64,000 nt of DNA from an uncultured Pelagibacteraceae bacterium (GTDB taxonomy: Bacteria > Pseudomonadota > Alphaproteobacteria > Pelagibacterales > Pelagibacteraceae): assembly GCA_902627805.1 (NCBI GenBank), contig CACOKN010000003.1:1-64000 (forward strand), given 5' to 3'. Positions 23,809-34,149 of this stretch are shown here, piece by piece; within the stretch, counting starts at the first letter, position 1, and the number at the start of each line of letters is the position of its first letter. A program made the translations under genes and the position numbers. The notes beneath the pieces were generated by a model, which was not told the DNA's origin, made no database searches, and worked only from the letters and a program-made list of their open reading frames with translations.

Positions 23809-24459
23809 CTAATTTGCTGAAAAATAGATATTTTGAAAATAAGCTATAGCTTTCATTTTAGAATTATCAGTATCAGACATTATTGCTAACCCATCTAATT
23901 CATTAACATCTAAATCGTGGAATTTTTTAAAATCTTCTTTGACATTTGCTTTAACAGTAACCCACTGATTGAGATTATTTTTGGTTGAAGATAAAACATT
24001 ATCTATGGATTTTTTCGTATAAGGGCTTGGTGAACTAAATCCAATTTCGTTGTTACTTGAAAAGACATAATTTATTGCCCTATTAGAAAGTAGTGTTGCA
24101 CCAGTCTTTTTTACTGCAAATACTCTGGCTGCAAAATCATGTCCTTTTTTTGTATTTTCTTTTATCCCAGATAAATCTTTTTCAACTTTCCATGTAATAT
24201 TAATAAAAGGTGTCTTGTTAAGGTCAATTTTAACCTCTTTTCCTAAACCTGAAGCAGCATTATCAGCAACTGATTTTAAAAAATTGCCATTTTCATTAGA
24301 TCCAACCGAATAATTTGTCTTATTGTCAGCACCTCTCACTTTTCTGACCTCAAGCTGTGAAAGTTCAGCTTCGGTAAATTCAAATACTTTTATTTCGGTA
24401 GCTAAGCCAATCTCAGTAAACAAAAAGAGACTGATTAGAAGTTTTAAAATTATTTTCAT
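23809..24459 (-). CDS. DUF3047-like secreted protein
   Basis: 216 aa; signal peptide; AARVFAVKK...RAINYVFSSN...AIMSDTDNSKMKAIAYFQNIYF. Confidence 0.65.
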   Translation of the reverse strand: MKIILKLLISLFLFTEIGLATEIKVFEFTEAELSQLEVRKVRGADNKTNYSVGSNENGNFLKSVADNAASGLGKEVKIDLNKTPFINITWKVEKDLSGIKENTKKGHDFAARVFAVKKTGATLLSNRAINYVFSSNNEIGFSSPSPYTKKSIDNVLSSTKNNLNQWVTVKANVKEDFKKFHDLDVNELDGLAIMSDTDNSKMKAIAYFQNIYFSAN

Positions 24460-24542
24460 AAATTTATAAAAAAAATTGTTAATACATTATTTTGACAAAA
24501 TTTAAACAATCAAAAATCAATTTCTATTCGTATATATTAATT

Positions 24543-24680
24543 ATGAAGACAATTTCCATTTTTATTTTATTAATTTACTGGTCAATAATGATTTTTGCTC
24601 CAGTGATGTCAAAAGATGTAAAATTTGGCAGGGCCAAACTAAATCAAACTAAAATAGTTGAGATAAAACCAAGAAGTTAA
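24543..24680 (+). CDS. Small membrane/secreted protein (45 aa), hypothetical
   Basis: In-frame ATG at 24543 within the 24492 ORF: MKTISIFILLIYWSIMIFAPVMSKDVKFGRAKLNQTKIVEIKPRS*. Confidence 0.45.
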   Translation: MKTISIFILLIYWSIMIFAPVMSKDVKFGRAKLNQTKIVEIKPRS

Positions 24681-25429
24681 TAGGTCGAACGACCCCCACT
24701 GATATCAAAAACTGCAGCAGTTGAGAACGTATTTTCCTCTGAAGACAACCAGCAGACTAAAGAAGTGAACTCTTCAACCTCAAGAAATCGTCCTCTTGGC
24801 ACTTTTGATAACATTCTTTGGACGTGTTCTTTAGTCATTTGGTCCAAAATTCTGGTTTTAGCACCCGCAGGAGTAACAGCATTTACAGCTATATTCTTAT
24901 CTGCGAGCTCTTTACCTAATGATTTTGTTAGTCCAATTGCACCAGCTTTTCCAACACTATAAGCACTCGCGTTTGCGTTGCCATCTTTACCCGCAACTGA
25001 AGCTACATTAACTATCCTACCATAATTATTTTTGATCATATTGGGCACAATTGTCCGACAACAATTAAAAGTGCCCATTAAATTTATATCTACAACTTTT
25101 CTCCACATTTCAACGTCATATTCCCATAAAGAAGCAGTTGGACCAGTAATACCTGCATTATTAATTAGAATATCAATATTTTTTTGCTTAGTGATTTCCT
25201 GCACGCATTCTTCAACTTTTGTGTAATTAGAAATATCAACGATATTAAAACTAAGATTGGAACTTTTAATATCTTCAATTGCTTTTTCGACCATTCTTTT
25301 ATCGTTGTCCCAGATAATTACACTCGCATCAGATCTTATTAATCTTTTTGTGATGTCCAATCCAAAGCCTTGTGCACCGCCAGTAACAATTGCAGTTCTG
25401 CCTTTAAAATCAAAAGAAATTTTATCCAT
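24677..25429 (-). CDS. Short-chain dehydrogenase/reductase
   Basis: 250 aa; TGGAQGFGLDI, NNAGITG, YSVGKAG (YxxxK). Confidence 0.9.
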   Translation of the reverse strand: MDKISFDFKGRTAIVTGGAQGFGLDITKRLIRSDASVIIWDNDKRMVEKAIEDIKSSNLSFNIVDISNYTKVEECVQEITKQKNIDILINNAGITGPTASLWEYDVEMWRKVVDINLMGTFNCCRTIVPNMIKNNYGRIVNVASVAGKDGNANASAYSVGKAGAIGLTKSLGKELADKNIAVNAVTPAGAKTRILDQMTKEHVQRMLSKVPRGRFLEVEEFTSLVCWLSSEENTFSTAAVFDISGGRSTY

Positions 25430-25433
25430 AAAA

Positions 25434-26891
25434 CTACTCTCTGGCTAAGAGGTAATAAACAAAAGCTGCAACAAATGCACCAATAATCCAAGAGTAAGAT
25501 TGTAAAAACATAAAATTTGTGTTCCAAATTGTTGAAGCAGAAAAAATAAATCCTAATATTAAAGAATAAACTCCTTTAAGATGCCATCCTCCCGAATAAT
25601 AATAAGAGCCACTAGATTCAAGTGAATATATATCTTTATTTTCCAATTTTCCTTTTTTAATCATGTAAAAATCAGCAATCATTAATCCAAATAAAGGACC
25701 AAAAAAGGCACCAATCGTATCTATAAAAGATAAGACCCCAACCTGGCTTAAAAAAGTTAACCAAAAAACTCCTATAACAAACCCAAAAAAAGCAATTACA
25801 TAACTGGCACTTTTTAGAGAAAAAGATGAAGGGTCAAAATTAATTAATGTATATTGAGAGGGAATAAAGTTTGCTATTAAATTTGTTGATGCGGAAGCAA
25901 TAATAATAAAAATTAAGGCTAAAGAAACTAAAAGAATATTATCTAATTTTCCAATTATATCTGTTGGGTTAGTTAAGATCATTTCTACATTTTGCTCATT
26001 TAAATTCTGAAATGCATCTGCACCTGTAACAATAAATAACGCAAAAAATGAAAAAATTATTAGATTCAAAATTAAACTTAAATTGCCTTTTCTTAGCTCT
26101 TTTTCATTTTTAACGTATCTAGAAAAATCACCAAATGTTAAAATTATAATAGAAAAAAAGGTAAATGTAGTCCCTGCAACTGTAATTATTGGACCAACAT
26201 TGTTTGGGTTAAAGATATTTTGAAAATCTAAAACATCTATAAAAGATTTAGCAGTCAATTTTACATCAGATAATAAAACAATAAAGAAAAACATTATCAT
26301 TGCGGCATAAATCGTTAATGCAGAAAACTTGATTAATTTTTTGTTATAATTCATTCCAACACTAAACAAGTATGTTTGAAGTATAATTGAAATTAATATA
26401 GCAGCCCAATCGATAATGTTTAATCCTATGAAAAAAAATAATAAAATTTCTTTTTGTAAAATTGAATTATCTACTGAGTACATCAAAACCCTAATTAAAA
26501 AACCTATCGCTTTTGATAAAAAATATGTTTGAATTCCAAACATAAATATTCCTACAATACTTCTCAACAATCCAAAAAATCGTGCTCCTCTAAATCCTAA
26601 TGAGGATCTTAATAAGACAACAAATGGTAATCCAAATTTCTGGGATGGTTTTCCAATTAAGTTACAAAATATATAAACAAAAAAAGTTCCTAAAATTGTT
26701 CCAAAAAGAACTACAGCAGTATTTAAATTATAAATTAAGTACAAAGATGCAATTAGTGAAAATCCAATAACACTCTGAATATTAACTCCCCAAAAACAAA
26801 ACAGATCTTTCCAGTCCCAAGTTTTATTGTTTGGGTTTACAGTAACTAAATCCCAATTAATGAGTGTTTTTTTTGTTTTTTGTTGACTCAC
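25434..26891 (-). CDS. NCS1 family nucleobase/hydantoin-type permease
   Basis: 485 aa polytopic; N-terminal TVNPNNKTWDWKDLFCFWGVNIQ and FGLPFVVLLRSSLGFRGA typical of NCS1 transporters. Confidence 0.82.
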   Translation of the reverse strand: MSQQKTKKTLINWDLVTVNPNNKTWDWKDLFCFWGVNIQSVIGFSLIASLYLIYNLNTAVVLFGTILGTFFVYIFCNLIGKPSQKFGLPFVVLLRSSLGFRGARFFGLLRSIVGIFMFGIQTYFLSKAIGFLIRVLMYSVDNSILQKEILLFFFIGLNIIDWAAILISIILQTYLFSVGMNYNKKLIKFSALTIYAAMIMFFFIVLLSDVKLTAKSFIDVLDFQNIFNPNNVGPIITVAGTTFTFFSIIILTFGDFSRYVKNEKELRKGNLSLILNLIIFSFFALFIVTGADAFQNLNEQNVEMILTNPTDIIGKLDNILLVSLALIFIIIASASTNLIANFIPSQYTLINFDPSSFSLKSASYVIAFFGFVIGVFWLTFLSQVGVLSFIDTIGAFFGPLFGLMIADFYMIKKGKLENKDIYSLESSGSYYYSGGWHLKGVYSLILGFIFSASTIWNTNFMFLQSYSWIIGAFVAAFVYYLLARE

Positions 26892-26916
26892 CTAAACTAT
26901 ATAAAACTTTAAAATT

Positions 26917-28251
26917 CTATTGTCCATATAAGAGAGTAGGCAACCAAAGAGCAATCTTAGGGAATATTACAATTAAGATTAATCCTATGATTTGTAGAAC
27001 CATAAATTGCATCATTCCATAATAAATATCTTTTAAATCCCACTCAGGAACAACTCCTTTTAAGAAATAAGCTGATAGAGCTACAGGTGGTGAAAGCCAG
27101 GCGGTTTGTAAATTAACCGCGACTAATATTGCAAACCAAGTTAAATTAAATCCAAGTGCCTCAACTAGAGGTAAAATTATTGGAATAATTATCATTACAA
27201 TAGGTACCCATTCAAGAGGCCAGCCTAATAAGAATATCATAACCATTATCATTGCTAGAATTAAATATTTGTTCATTTCTAAACCTAGTAAAAATTCAGT
27301 TAACAATGTTGGGGTTCCTAATCTTGCGAAAACTGCACCAAAAAAATTAGAGGCAGCAACTAAGACCATAATCAAAGCTGTGATTTCAAGAGTTTTGACT
27401 AAAGCCTCTTGAAGTTTTGGTAGAGTTAATTTCTTATATGCTAAAGATAATAAAAGAGCTCCCATTGCACCACATCCTGCTGCTTCAGTAGGTGTAGCAA
27501 AACCAAATAAAATACTTCCTAAAGCAGCAAAAACTAATGCAGCAGGAGGAACTAATCCAAGAAAGAATTCAATCCATACTTCTTTCATACTAGCTGCCCT
27601 CATATCTTCAGGTAAAACTGGACCCAGTTTTGGATTTATCATGCATCTGATTGTTGTGTAAGCTGCGTACAAACTTGCAAGAAGAATTCCTGGTATGATC
27701 GCAGCTGCAAATAAGTCTATAACTGGAATTTCCATAATTGGCCCCATTACCACAAGCATAATGCTAGGTGGAATTAATATTCCCAAAGTTCCACCTGCAG
27801 TGATTGTTCCAGCGGCAAGTTTAACGTCATATCCGGATCTATTCATGGATTTTGCAGCCATTATTCCTAAAATTGTAACTGATGCACCAACGATACCTGT
27901 TGCAGCAGCAAATATTACCGAAACAAATAAAACTGCATAATATAAAGATCCTTTTACTTTTGCTAACATCATTTGGAATGATGAAAATAATCTTTCCATT
28001 AAACCAGCTTGTTCCATCATAATACCCATAAAGACAAAGAGCGGTACGGCGGCAAGAGTTTGTTCGGTCATAACCATGGAAAATTGTAGTGTCATCAAAT
28101 AAAAAACCAATTTTCCAAAACCTAAGTATCCAAAAACAAATCCTAGAAATATTAGTGTAAATGAAATGGGAAATCCGACAAATATTGCAAAAAGCATCAC
28201 GCCTACAAGGACGAAACCTAAAATTGCCGGATCTATTAATTCAGCGATCAT
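26917..28251 (-). CDS. TRAP transporter large permease (DctM family)
   Basis: 444 aa; GGTLGILIPPSIMLVV, ATPTEAAGCGAMGAL. Confidence 0.93.
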   Translation of the reverse strand: MIAELIDPAILGFVLVGVMLFAIFVGFPISFTLIFLGFVFGYLGFGKLVFYLMTLQFSMVMTEQTLAAVPLFVFMGIMMEQAGLMERLFSSFQMMLAKVKGSLYYAVLFVSVIFAAATGIVGASVTILGIMAAKSMNRSGYDVKLAAGTITAGGTLGILIPPSIMLVVMGPIMEIPVIDLFAAAIIPGILLASLYAAYTTIRCMINPKLGPVLPEDMRAASMKEVWIEFFLGLVPPAALVFAALGSILFGFATPTEAAGCGAMGALLLSLAYKKLTLPKLQEALVKTLEITALIMVLVAASNFFGAVFARLGTPTLLTEFLLGLEMNKYLILAMIMVMIFLLGWPLEWVPIVMIIIPIILPLVEALGFNLTWFAILVAVNLQTAWLSPPVALSAYFLKGVVPEWDLKDIYYGMMQFMVLQIIGLILIVIFPKIALWLPTLLYGQ

Positions 28252-28868
28252 TTTTTACTTTCTTCTCCTGGCCATTCGCCTTTTTTTGCTGCCCAGTAAC
28301 TCTTAAGTAATTCTGAAACACCTTGGATTAACAAAAAAATTATTCCAACTAACAGACACGTTTTGATTGGCCACATATACGGCATCCAAGTAGTATCCAT
28401 GCCCCTCTCACCTCTTTGAATAGACTCTCCAACAAAACCTATTGTCATATAAAGAAAAACAATTAAGCCTGGAAAATAAAATAAAAGATATAACCAAAAA
28501 TCAATTAGACCTTGGTTTTTTGTTTTAAAATTTCTGTATAAAAAATCAGCTCTGATATGTACTCCTCTAGATAGAGCATAGCCAGCACCTAACATAAAAA
28601 GTGCACCATACAAAAAGCGGCTTATATCATAGGCCCAGATTGTTGGGGCTAAAAATAATTTTCGTGCAAGCACTTCATAGGTCATCGCAAAAATGAGTGG
28701 CATCAATATCCAACAAACAATATTACCAATCCACTTACTAAATTTATCAATATTTATAATAAATTTTGCCATCCATAACGGCATGTCATCAGGCATTTTT
28801 CCCGAACCGCCTCGCCTTTCGGCAATCATTTCATCAGAGATATCTAATTTACCAGGTTCTTCTGCCAT
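28248..28868 (-). CDS. TRAP transporter small permease (DctQ family)
   Basis: 206 aa; EVLARKLFLAPTIWAYDISRFLYGALFMLGAGYAL. Confidence 0.9.
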   Translation of the reverse strand: MAEEPGKLDISDEMIAERRGGSGKMPDDMPLWMAKFIINIDKFSKWIGNIVCWILMPLIFAMTYEVLARKLFLAPTIWAYDISRFLYGALFMLGAGYALSRGVHIRADFLYRNFKTKNQGLIDFWLYLLFYFPGLIVFLYMTIGFVGESIQRGERGMDTTWMPYMWPIKTCLLVGIIFLLIQGVSELLKSYWAAKKGEWPGEESKK

Positions 28869-28888
28869 AAAATTTTAGTTAAAAAAAT

Positions 28889-28915
28889 TAGAGCGGACTG
28901 TAAAAGTCCGCTCTA
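28889..28915 (-). terminator. Strong hairpin between TRAP binding-protein gene and permease genes
   Basis: TAGAGCGGACT-gtaaa-AGTCCGCTCTA perfect 11-bp stem in A/T-rich flanks. Confidence 0.75.
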
Positions 28916-28937
28916 AAAAATTAAGATTAATTACTGA

Positions 28938-30032
28938 TTACTTTAATGTTGCTGCGTGAGCCATTCCTAGCTTCGCATTAGACATTTGAGCACCACTCCA
29001 GAAAGGAACAGCTATATCAGCAAATTTTTTCATTGAATTGTAAACTTCATTGAAAAATGCGTTATCTTTAGCATTCTTGTTTAAAGAAGCTTTTGCTGCA
29101 GCCATATATTCTGTGAAATAATCTGAAGGTGTATCTTCTAAAATTACTCCATGTTTAGTAGTTAGCTCTTGTAAAGCTTTACCATTCTCATAGATTCTGT
29201 AACTTAAAGATTTTGCTAATGATGCATTAGCAGCTACTTCAAGTGACTTCTTCTCATGAGCGCTCATAGCTTTATAAGTTTTTCCAGTAATATAAAAGTC
29301 AGCATTTACGACTACTTGGTGTAAACCTTGTAAGTAATAGTGCTTTAATACTTTTTGGAAACCAAATGTTAAGTCTGGTTTTGGACAACACCACTCAGCA
29401 GCATCGATAGTACCTGCCTCAAGAGCTGGAAGAATATCTCCACCACCCATTGCAACAGATGCTATACCAATGTCTTTGTAAGTTTGTCCTGGAATTCCTG
29501 GAGGAGTTCTAAACTTATATTTTCTAAAGTCAGCCATATCTTTAATTGGTTTTGGAAACCAACCTAAAGCCTCTGGACCAACTGGTTGAATCATAAATCC
29601 TTTAATGTCTCTTCCCATTTCTTTCCAAAGTTGGTCGTATAATTCTTTACCACCACCGTATTGGAACCATGAAAGGAATGCGATATTATCGATACCAACT
29701 CCACCACCAGCTACTGGAGATCCAAATAGCATAGCAGCAGGATGATCACCTGACCAATAGTGAGTCCATGCGAATCCACAATCGATCAGACCTTTATCAA
29801 CAGCATCAAGAGTTTCCTTAACTCCAACAACAGCGCCCGCAGGTAAAATTTCGAATTTTAACGAACCAGCTGTTAATTCAGTTACTGTATCAGTAAAGTC
29901 CTTTAACATTTTCACTTCATCAGCTTTAGTGTTAAGAACAGTCTGACATTTTAGTGTTTTTGCAGCATTAGCATTAGAAATAAATCCAAGCACTAAGACA
30001 GATGCAAATAACATTGAAATGATTTTTTTCAT
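28938..30032 (-). CDS. TRAP transporter substrate-binding protein (DctP family)
   Basis: 364 aa; signal peptide; FRTPPGIPGQTYKDIG...GGDILPALEAGTIDAAEWCCPKPD. Confidence 0.93.
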   Translation of the reverse strand: MKKIISMLFASVLVLGFISNANAAKTLKCQTVLNTKADEVKMLKDFTDTVTELTAGSLKFEILPAGAVVGVKETLDAVDKGLIDCGFAWTHYWSGDHPAAMLFGSPVAGGGVGIDNIAFLSWFQYGGGKELYDQLWKEMGRDIKGFMIQPVGPEALGWFPKPIKDMADFRKYKFRTPPGIPGQTYKDIGIASVAMGGGDILPALEAGTIDAAEWCCPKPDLTFGFQKVLKHYYLQGLHQVVVNADFYITGKTYKAMSAHEKKSLEVAANASLAKSLSYRIYENGKALQELTTKHGVILEDTPSDYFTEYMAAAKASLNKNAKDNAFFNEVYNSMKKFADIAVPFWSGAQMSNAKLGMAHAATLK

Positions 30033-30164
30033 TATTTTCCCTCTTGTTAGTTAAATTTAACAAATACATACAATCAGAAAAACAAACCTGACACAAGTGA
30101 CAATTGATTAATATGAGTGTAAAGATGATTTAAAAAGATTAATTAAAAAATTATTCAACTTGTA

Positions 30165-31760
30165 ATGGAAAACTTTGATTTTATAATTATTGGTGCTGGA
30201 TCGGCGGGATGTGTTCTAGCAAATAGACTTTCTGAAAATTCTCAAAATAAAGTTTTATTGATCGAAGCTGGAGGCAAAGACAATTATCCGTGGATACATA
30301 TTCCTGTTGGATATTTTAAAACTATGCACAATCCATCTGTTGATTGGTGTTACAAAACAGAACCTGATGAGACAATGAATAATCGATCAATTCGTTATCC
30401 AAGAGGAAAAACTTTAGGTGGGAGCTCTTCGATCAACGGACTACTTTATATCAGAGGACAAAGCAGAGATTATGATGTTTGGCGACAATTAGGAAATAAT
30501 GGTTGGGGTTGGGATGATGTTCTTCCTTATTTTATCAAAGCGGAAAATCAAGAGCGAGGAAAAGATGATTTTCATGGTGTTGGGGGACCACTTTCTGTCT
30601 CTGATCAAAGAATTCAGTTGCCATTATTAAATGAATTTCAAAATGCTGCAGAAGAATTTGGAATCCCAAAGACAAAAGATTTTAATACTGGTGATAATCA
30701 TGGTTGTGGTTATTTTCAAGTCACTGAAAAAGATGGTTTTAGATGTAGCACTGCTGTTGGATATTTAAATCCTATTAAAAGTAGAAATAATTTGAAGATA
30801 ATTACCAATGCTCATGTAAAGAAAATCAACTTTGAAAATAAAACTGCTAAAAGTGTTGAGTATTGGCAAGAAAATGAAATCAAAAAAGTCTCGGCAAATA
30901 GAGAGGTGATTCTTTCCTCGGGATCTATTGGTTCGCCACAGATTTTACAAACCTCAGGAATTGGTAATTCAAAAAAATTAAAAGACTTAGGCATTGATAT
31001 GGTTAACGATTTAAAGGGAGTTGGAGAGAATCTTCAAGATCACCTAATGTTTAGACCAATCTACAAAGTTCATGGATTAAAATCTTTAAATAAAAAAATT
31101 AATAGTTTGTTTGGAAAATTGATGATTGGGCTTGAGTATGTTTTTAATCGTAGTGGTCCAATGACAATGGGTGCTAGCCAAATGTGTATGTTTGCCAAAA
31201 GTGATCCATCTTTAGAATTGCCAGATCTTCAGTGGCATGTACAGCCAATGAGTATGGATACATTAGGTGCAACAAAAAATCATGACTTTCATGCATTCAC
31301 TCCAACTGTCTCTAATATAAGACCAACTAGCAGAGGTCATGTAAATATAACAGATAAAGATTCTAGAACTTATGCAAAAGTAAAACTCAATTATCTCTCA
31401 ACCGACCATGATCGTATGGTTGCAGCAAAAGGTTTAAAACTAACAAGAAAAATTGTCATGGAGTCTGAGACATTTAAAAAATATAAACCAGAAGAATATA
31501 GACCTGGAATAGATATTAATGATGATGAGGAGCTTGTAAAAGCTGGTTCAGAATTTACTCAGACTATTTTTCATCCTGTGGGAACTTGTAAAATGGGGCA
31601 AGATGATATGGCCGTAGTAGATGAAAAACTTAAAGTAAAAGGTTTAAATAATCTTAGAGTGATTGACGCTTCAATAATGCCAAATATAACTTCAGGTAAC
31701 ACTAATGCACCTACAATAATGATTGCAGAAAAAGGTGCTGATATGATACTTAGAAGTTAA
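30165..31760 (+). CDS. GMC family FAD-dependent oxidoreductase (choline dehydrogenase-like)
   Basis: 531 aa; IIGAGSAGCVLANRLSE, PRGKTLGGSSSINGLLYIRG, GSPQILQTSGIG. Confidence 0.93.
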   Translation: MENFDFIIIGAGSAGCVLANRLSENSQNKVLLIEAGGKDNYPWIHIPVGYFKTMHNPSVDWCYKTEPDETMNNRSIRYPRGKTLGGSSSINGLLYIRGQSRDYDVWRQLGNNGWGWDDVLPYFIKAENQERGKDDFHGVGGPLSVSDQRIQLPLLNEFQNAAEEFGIPKTKDFNTGDNHGCGYFQVTEKDGFRCSTAVGYLNPIKSRNNLKIITNAHVKKINFENKTAKSVEYWQENEIKKVSANREVILSSGSIGSPQILQTSGIGNSKKLKDLGIDMVNDLKGVGENLQDHLMFRPIYKVHGLKSLNKKINSLFGKLMIGLEYVFNRSGPMTMGASQMCMFAKSDPSLELPDLQWHVQPMSMDTLGATKNHDFHAFTPTVSNIRPTSRGHVNITDKDSRTYAKVKLNYLSTDHDRMVAAKGLKLTRKIVMESETFKKYKPEEYRPGIDINDDEELVKAGSEFTQTIFHPVGTCKMGQDDMAVVDEKLKVKGLNNLRVIDASIMPNITSGNTNAPTIMIAEKGADMILRS

Positions 31761-32353
31761 TGTTCACAGATCTAATTACTCCAGAACAAATTACTATTCT
31801 AACACAAATTATTTTAATCGATCTAGTTTTAGCTGGCGACAATGCAATCATCATTGGGATGGTCGCATCAAAATTTCCACTAGAACAAAGAAAAAAGATT
31901 ATTTTTTGGGGTATAGGTGGTGCTGTAGTTTTAAGAATTATTTTAACTTTATTAACTGCTTACCTACTACAAATTACAGGTTTAAGACTAATTGGTGGTC
32001 TTCTTTTACTCTATATAGTTTACAAATTGTATGTTGATGTTGTGAAGGGATCTAATTACGATAGTGATATAAAAGTAGACAATTCAAGTTTCTTAAAAGC
32101 TATTTGGACAATTCTATTAGCTGACTTTACAATGAGTCTGGACAATGTTTTAGGTGTTGCTGGAGCAGCTGGAGATCATTACTTTTTACTTGTTTTTGGT
32201 CTAGTCTTATCTATTGTTTTGATGGCTACAGCTGCAACATTAATTTCCAATTGGATTAAGAAATATAAGTGGATTGCATGGGCTGGATTAATAGCTATTC
32301 TAATTGTAGCTATTGAGTTAATTTACACTGATATTAAAATATTATTTTTATAA
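31760..32353 (+). CDS. TerC family integral membrane protein
   Basis: 197 aa; DLVLAGDNAIIIGMV, ADFTMSLDNVLGVAG. Confidence 0.92.
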   Translation: MFTDLITPEQITILTQIILIDLVLAGDNAIIIGMVASKFPLEQRKKIIFWGIGGAVVLRIILTLLTAYLLQITGLRLIGGLLLLYIVYKLYVDVVKGSNYDSDIKVDNSSFLKAIWTILLADFTMSLDNVLGVAGAAGDHYFLLVFGLVLSIVLMATAATLISNWIKKYKWIAWAGLIAILIVAIELIYTDIKILFL

Positions 32354-33120
32354 TGTTCTTAAAAAATTATAACTTCAAAAATAAAACTGCAATCGTTACA
32401 GGTGCGGGCAAAGGTATTGGTAGAGCTTGCGCTATAGCCCTAGCAGAAGCTGGAGCAAATTTGATAATTATTAGTAGAACCAAAAGAGATTTAGATGAAG
32501 TTTCGAAGAAAATAAAAAAATTTAAAACAAAGTGTAAATCTTATGTTTGTGACATTACAAATTATAATGATATTAAAGAAATTATTAACAAACAGTCCAA
32601 ACTAGATATTCTTATCAATAACGCTGGTAATAATAGACCAGCTCATTTTACAAAAGTAAAAACTAAAGATATGGAACATATGGTTAAGATAAATACAATA
32701 GCCACGTTTAATCTTGCACATTTATGTGCACTTAAAATGATAAAATCAAAAAATAGAAAAAAAATGGGTGGCGCTATTGTTAATATGTCATCACAAATGG
32801 GTCATGTAGGTGGACCAATAAGAAGTGTTTATAATATGAATAAATTTGGTTTAGAGGGTTTAACAAAAGGAATGTCAATAGATCTTGCAAAATATAACAT
32901 TAGAGTAAATACAGTTTGCCCAACATTTGTTGTCACTCCTATGACGAAGAAGTTTTTAAAAGACAAAAAATTTAAAAGAGACATGTTGAATAATATTCCT
33001 CTTGGAAGATTTGCTGAATTATCTGAAGTAGCATCTGCCGTGGTATTTCTAGCTTCTGATGCAGCATCAATGATTACAGGTACTTCTTTATTGGTTGATG
33101 GTGGATGGACTGCAAAATAA
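32353..33120 (+). CDS. Short-chain dehydrogenase/reductase
   Basis: 255 aa; TGAGKGIGRACA, NNAGNN, YNMNKFG, LVDGGWTAK. Confidence 0.9.
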   Translation: MFLKNYNFKNKTAIVTGAGKGIGRACAIALAEAGANLIIISRTKRDLDEVSKKIKKFKTKCKSYVCDITNYNDIKEIINKQSKLDILINNAGNNRPAHFTKVKTKDMEHMVKINTIATFNLAHLCALKMIKSKNRKKMGGAIVNMSSQMGHVGGPIRSVYNMNKFGLEGLTKGMSIDLAKYNIRVNTVCPTFVVTPMTKKFLKDKKFKRDMLNNIPLGRFAELSEVASAVVFLASDAASMITGTSLLVDGGWTAK

Positions 33121-33908
33121 TATCTAAACTTTTATTTGTAATAATTTTTTTTACCACAACTCATCTGAATGCTGTTGAATTTAAGGGAAAATTTTTACAA
33201 GGACATTTCATAGTTGGTTTAACAGACCCATCAGCTAAAATTATTATTGGCAAAAAAGAAGTTAAAGTATCAAAAGATGGTTATTTTGTTTTTGGAATAG
33301 ATAGAGATAGAAAATTTGATCTTACTATAACAAAAATAATTGACGGCAAAAAAGATAAAATCACTAAAAAAGTTTTAAAGAGAAAATATAATATTCAAAG
33401 GATTGATGGTTTAGAAGAAAGTAAAGTTACTCCTCCAGAATCTGTTTATAAAAGAATTAAAGAGGAAAATAATAAAATTGGTGAAGCAAGAGCAATTAAT
33501 TCTGATTTACCATTTTTCAAAAATCAATTTATTATGCCAGTTGAAGGTATCATAAGTGGTGTTTATGGAAGTCAGAGAATTTTAAATGGTAAACCTAAAT
33601 GGCCTCATTATGGAATTGATATTGCTGCCAAACAAGGAACTATGATCAAATCATCTGGATCAGGTATCGTTACTATGGCAGAAGATGATCTTTATTATAC
33701 GGGTGGAACAATAATTATGGATCATGGTCATGGCATCTCAACTATTTACTCACATCTTGAAAATGTAATGGTGTCTGTTGGAGATAAAATAAATCAAGGG
33801 GATATTATTGGAACAGTTGGTTCAACCGGAAGATCAACTGGTCCACACCTAGATTTTAGAGTTAACTGGTTTCAAACTAGACTAGATCCTATGTCTGTAA
33901 TAAATTAA
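33105..33908 (+). CDS. M23 family metallopeptidase
   Basis: 267 aa; GVYGSQRILNG...HYGIDIAAKQGT, STIYSHLE, GRSTGPHLDFRV. Confidence 0.92.
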   Translation: MDCKIISKLLFVIIFFTTTHLNAVEFKGKFLQGHFIVGLTDPSAKIIIGKKEVKVSKDGYFVFGIDRDRKFDLTITKIIDGKKDKITKKVLKRKYNIQRIDGLEESKVTPPESVYKRIKEENNKIGEARAINSDLPFFKNQFIMPVEGIISGVYGSQRILNGKPKWPHYGIDIAAKQGTMIKSSGSGIVTMAEDDLYYTGGTIIMDHGHGISTIYSHLENVMVSVGDKINQGDIIGTVGSTGRSTGPHLDFRVNWFQTRLDPMSVIN

Positions 33909-33911
33909 ATC

Positions 33912-34031
33912 ATGCAAACATTAATTCTCTTGGCTTTGGTAATTGTTACTGGTTGGATATTGTTTAGACCAATCACAAAAAAAGAACTTGATAGATATAA
34001 CGACAAAGACTGGCCTGATATAAATTTATAA
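33912..34031 (+). CDS. Small single-TM protein (39 aa), hypothetical
   Basis: Manual translation MQTLILLALVIVTGWILFRPITKKELDRYNDKDWPDINL*, 3 nt after the M23 gene. Confidence 0.6.
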   Translation: MQTLILLALVIVTGWILFRPITKKELDRYNDKDWPDINL

Positions 34032-34033
34032 CG

Positions 34034-34056
34034 GGGCACCTGGCAACAGAACGCCC
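34034..34056. other. GC-rich intergenic hairpin, motif copy 1
   Basis: GGGGCacctggcaacagaacGCCCC; shares CC(T/C)GGNNACAGAAC(G/T)CC with 34773-34795. Confidence 0.5.
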
Positions 34057-34149
34057 CTAAATAATAAATCCACGTTGATTCTATTAACTTTTTTTAATTT
34101 TAAGAGCATACACTAAAGCATACACCTAATTTTAAGGCAGGAGCAAATT

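Noticed and set aside
24765-25527. Plus-strand ORFs at 24765, 25032, 25257 and the minus ORF 25339-25527
   Set aside because: Embedded in or out of frame with the SDR and NCS1 genes; no family features.
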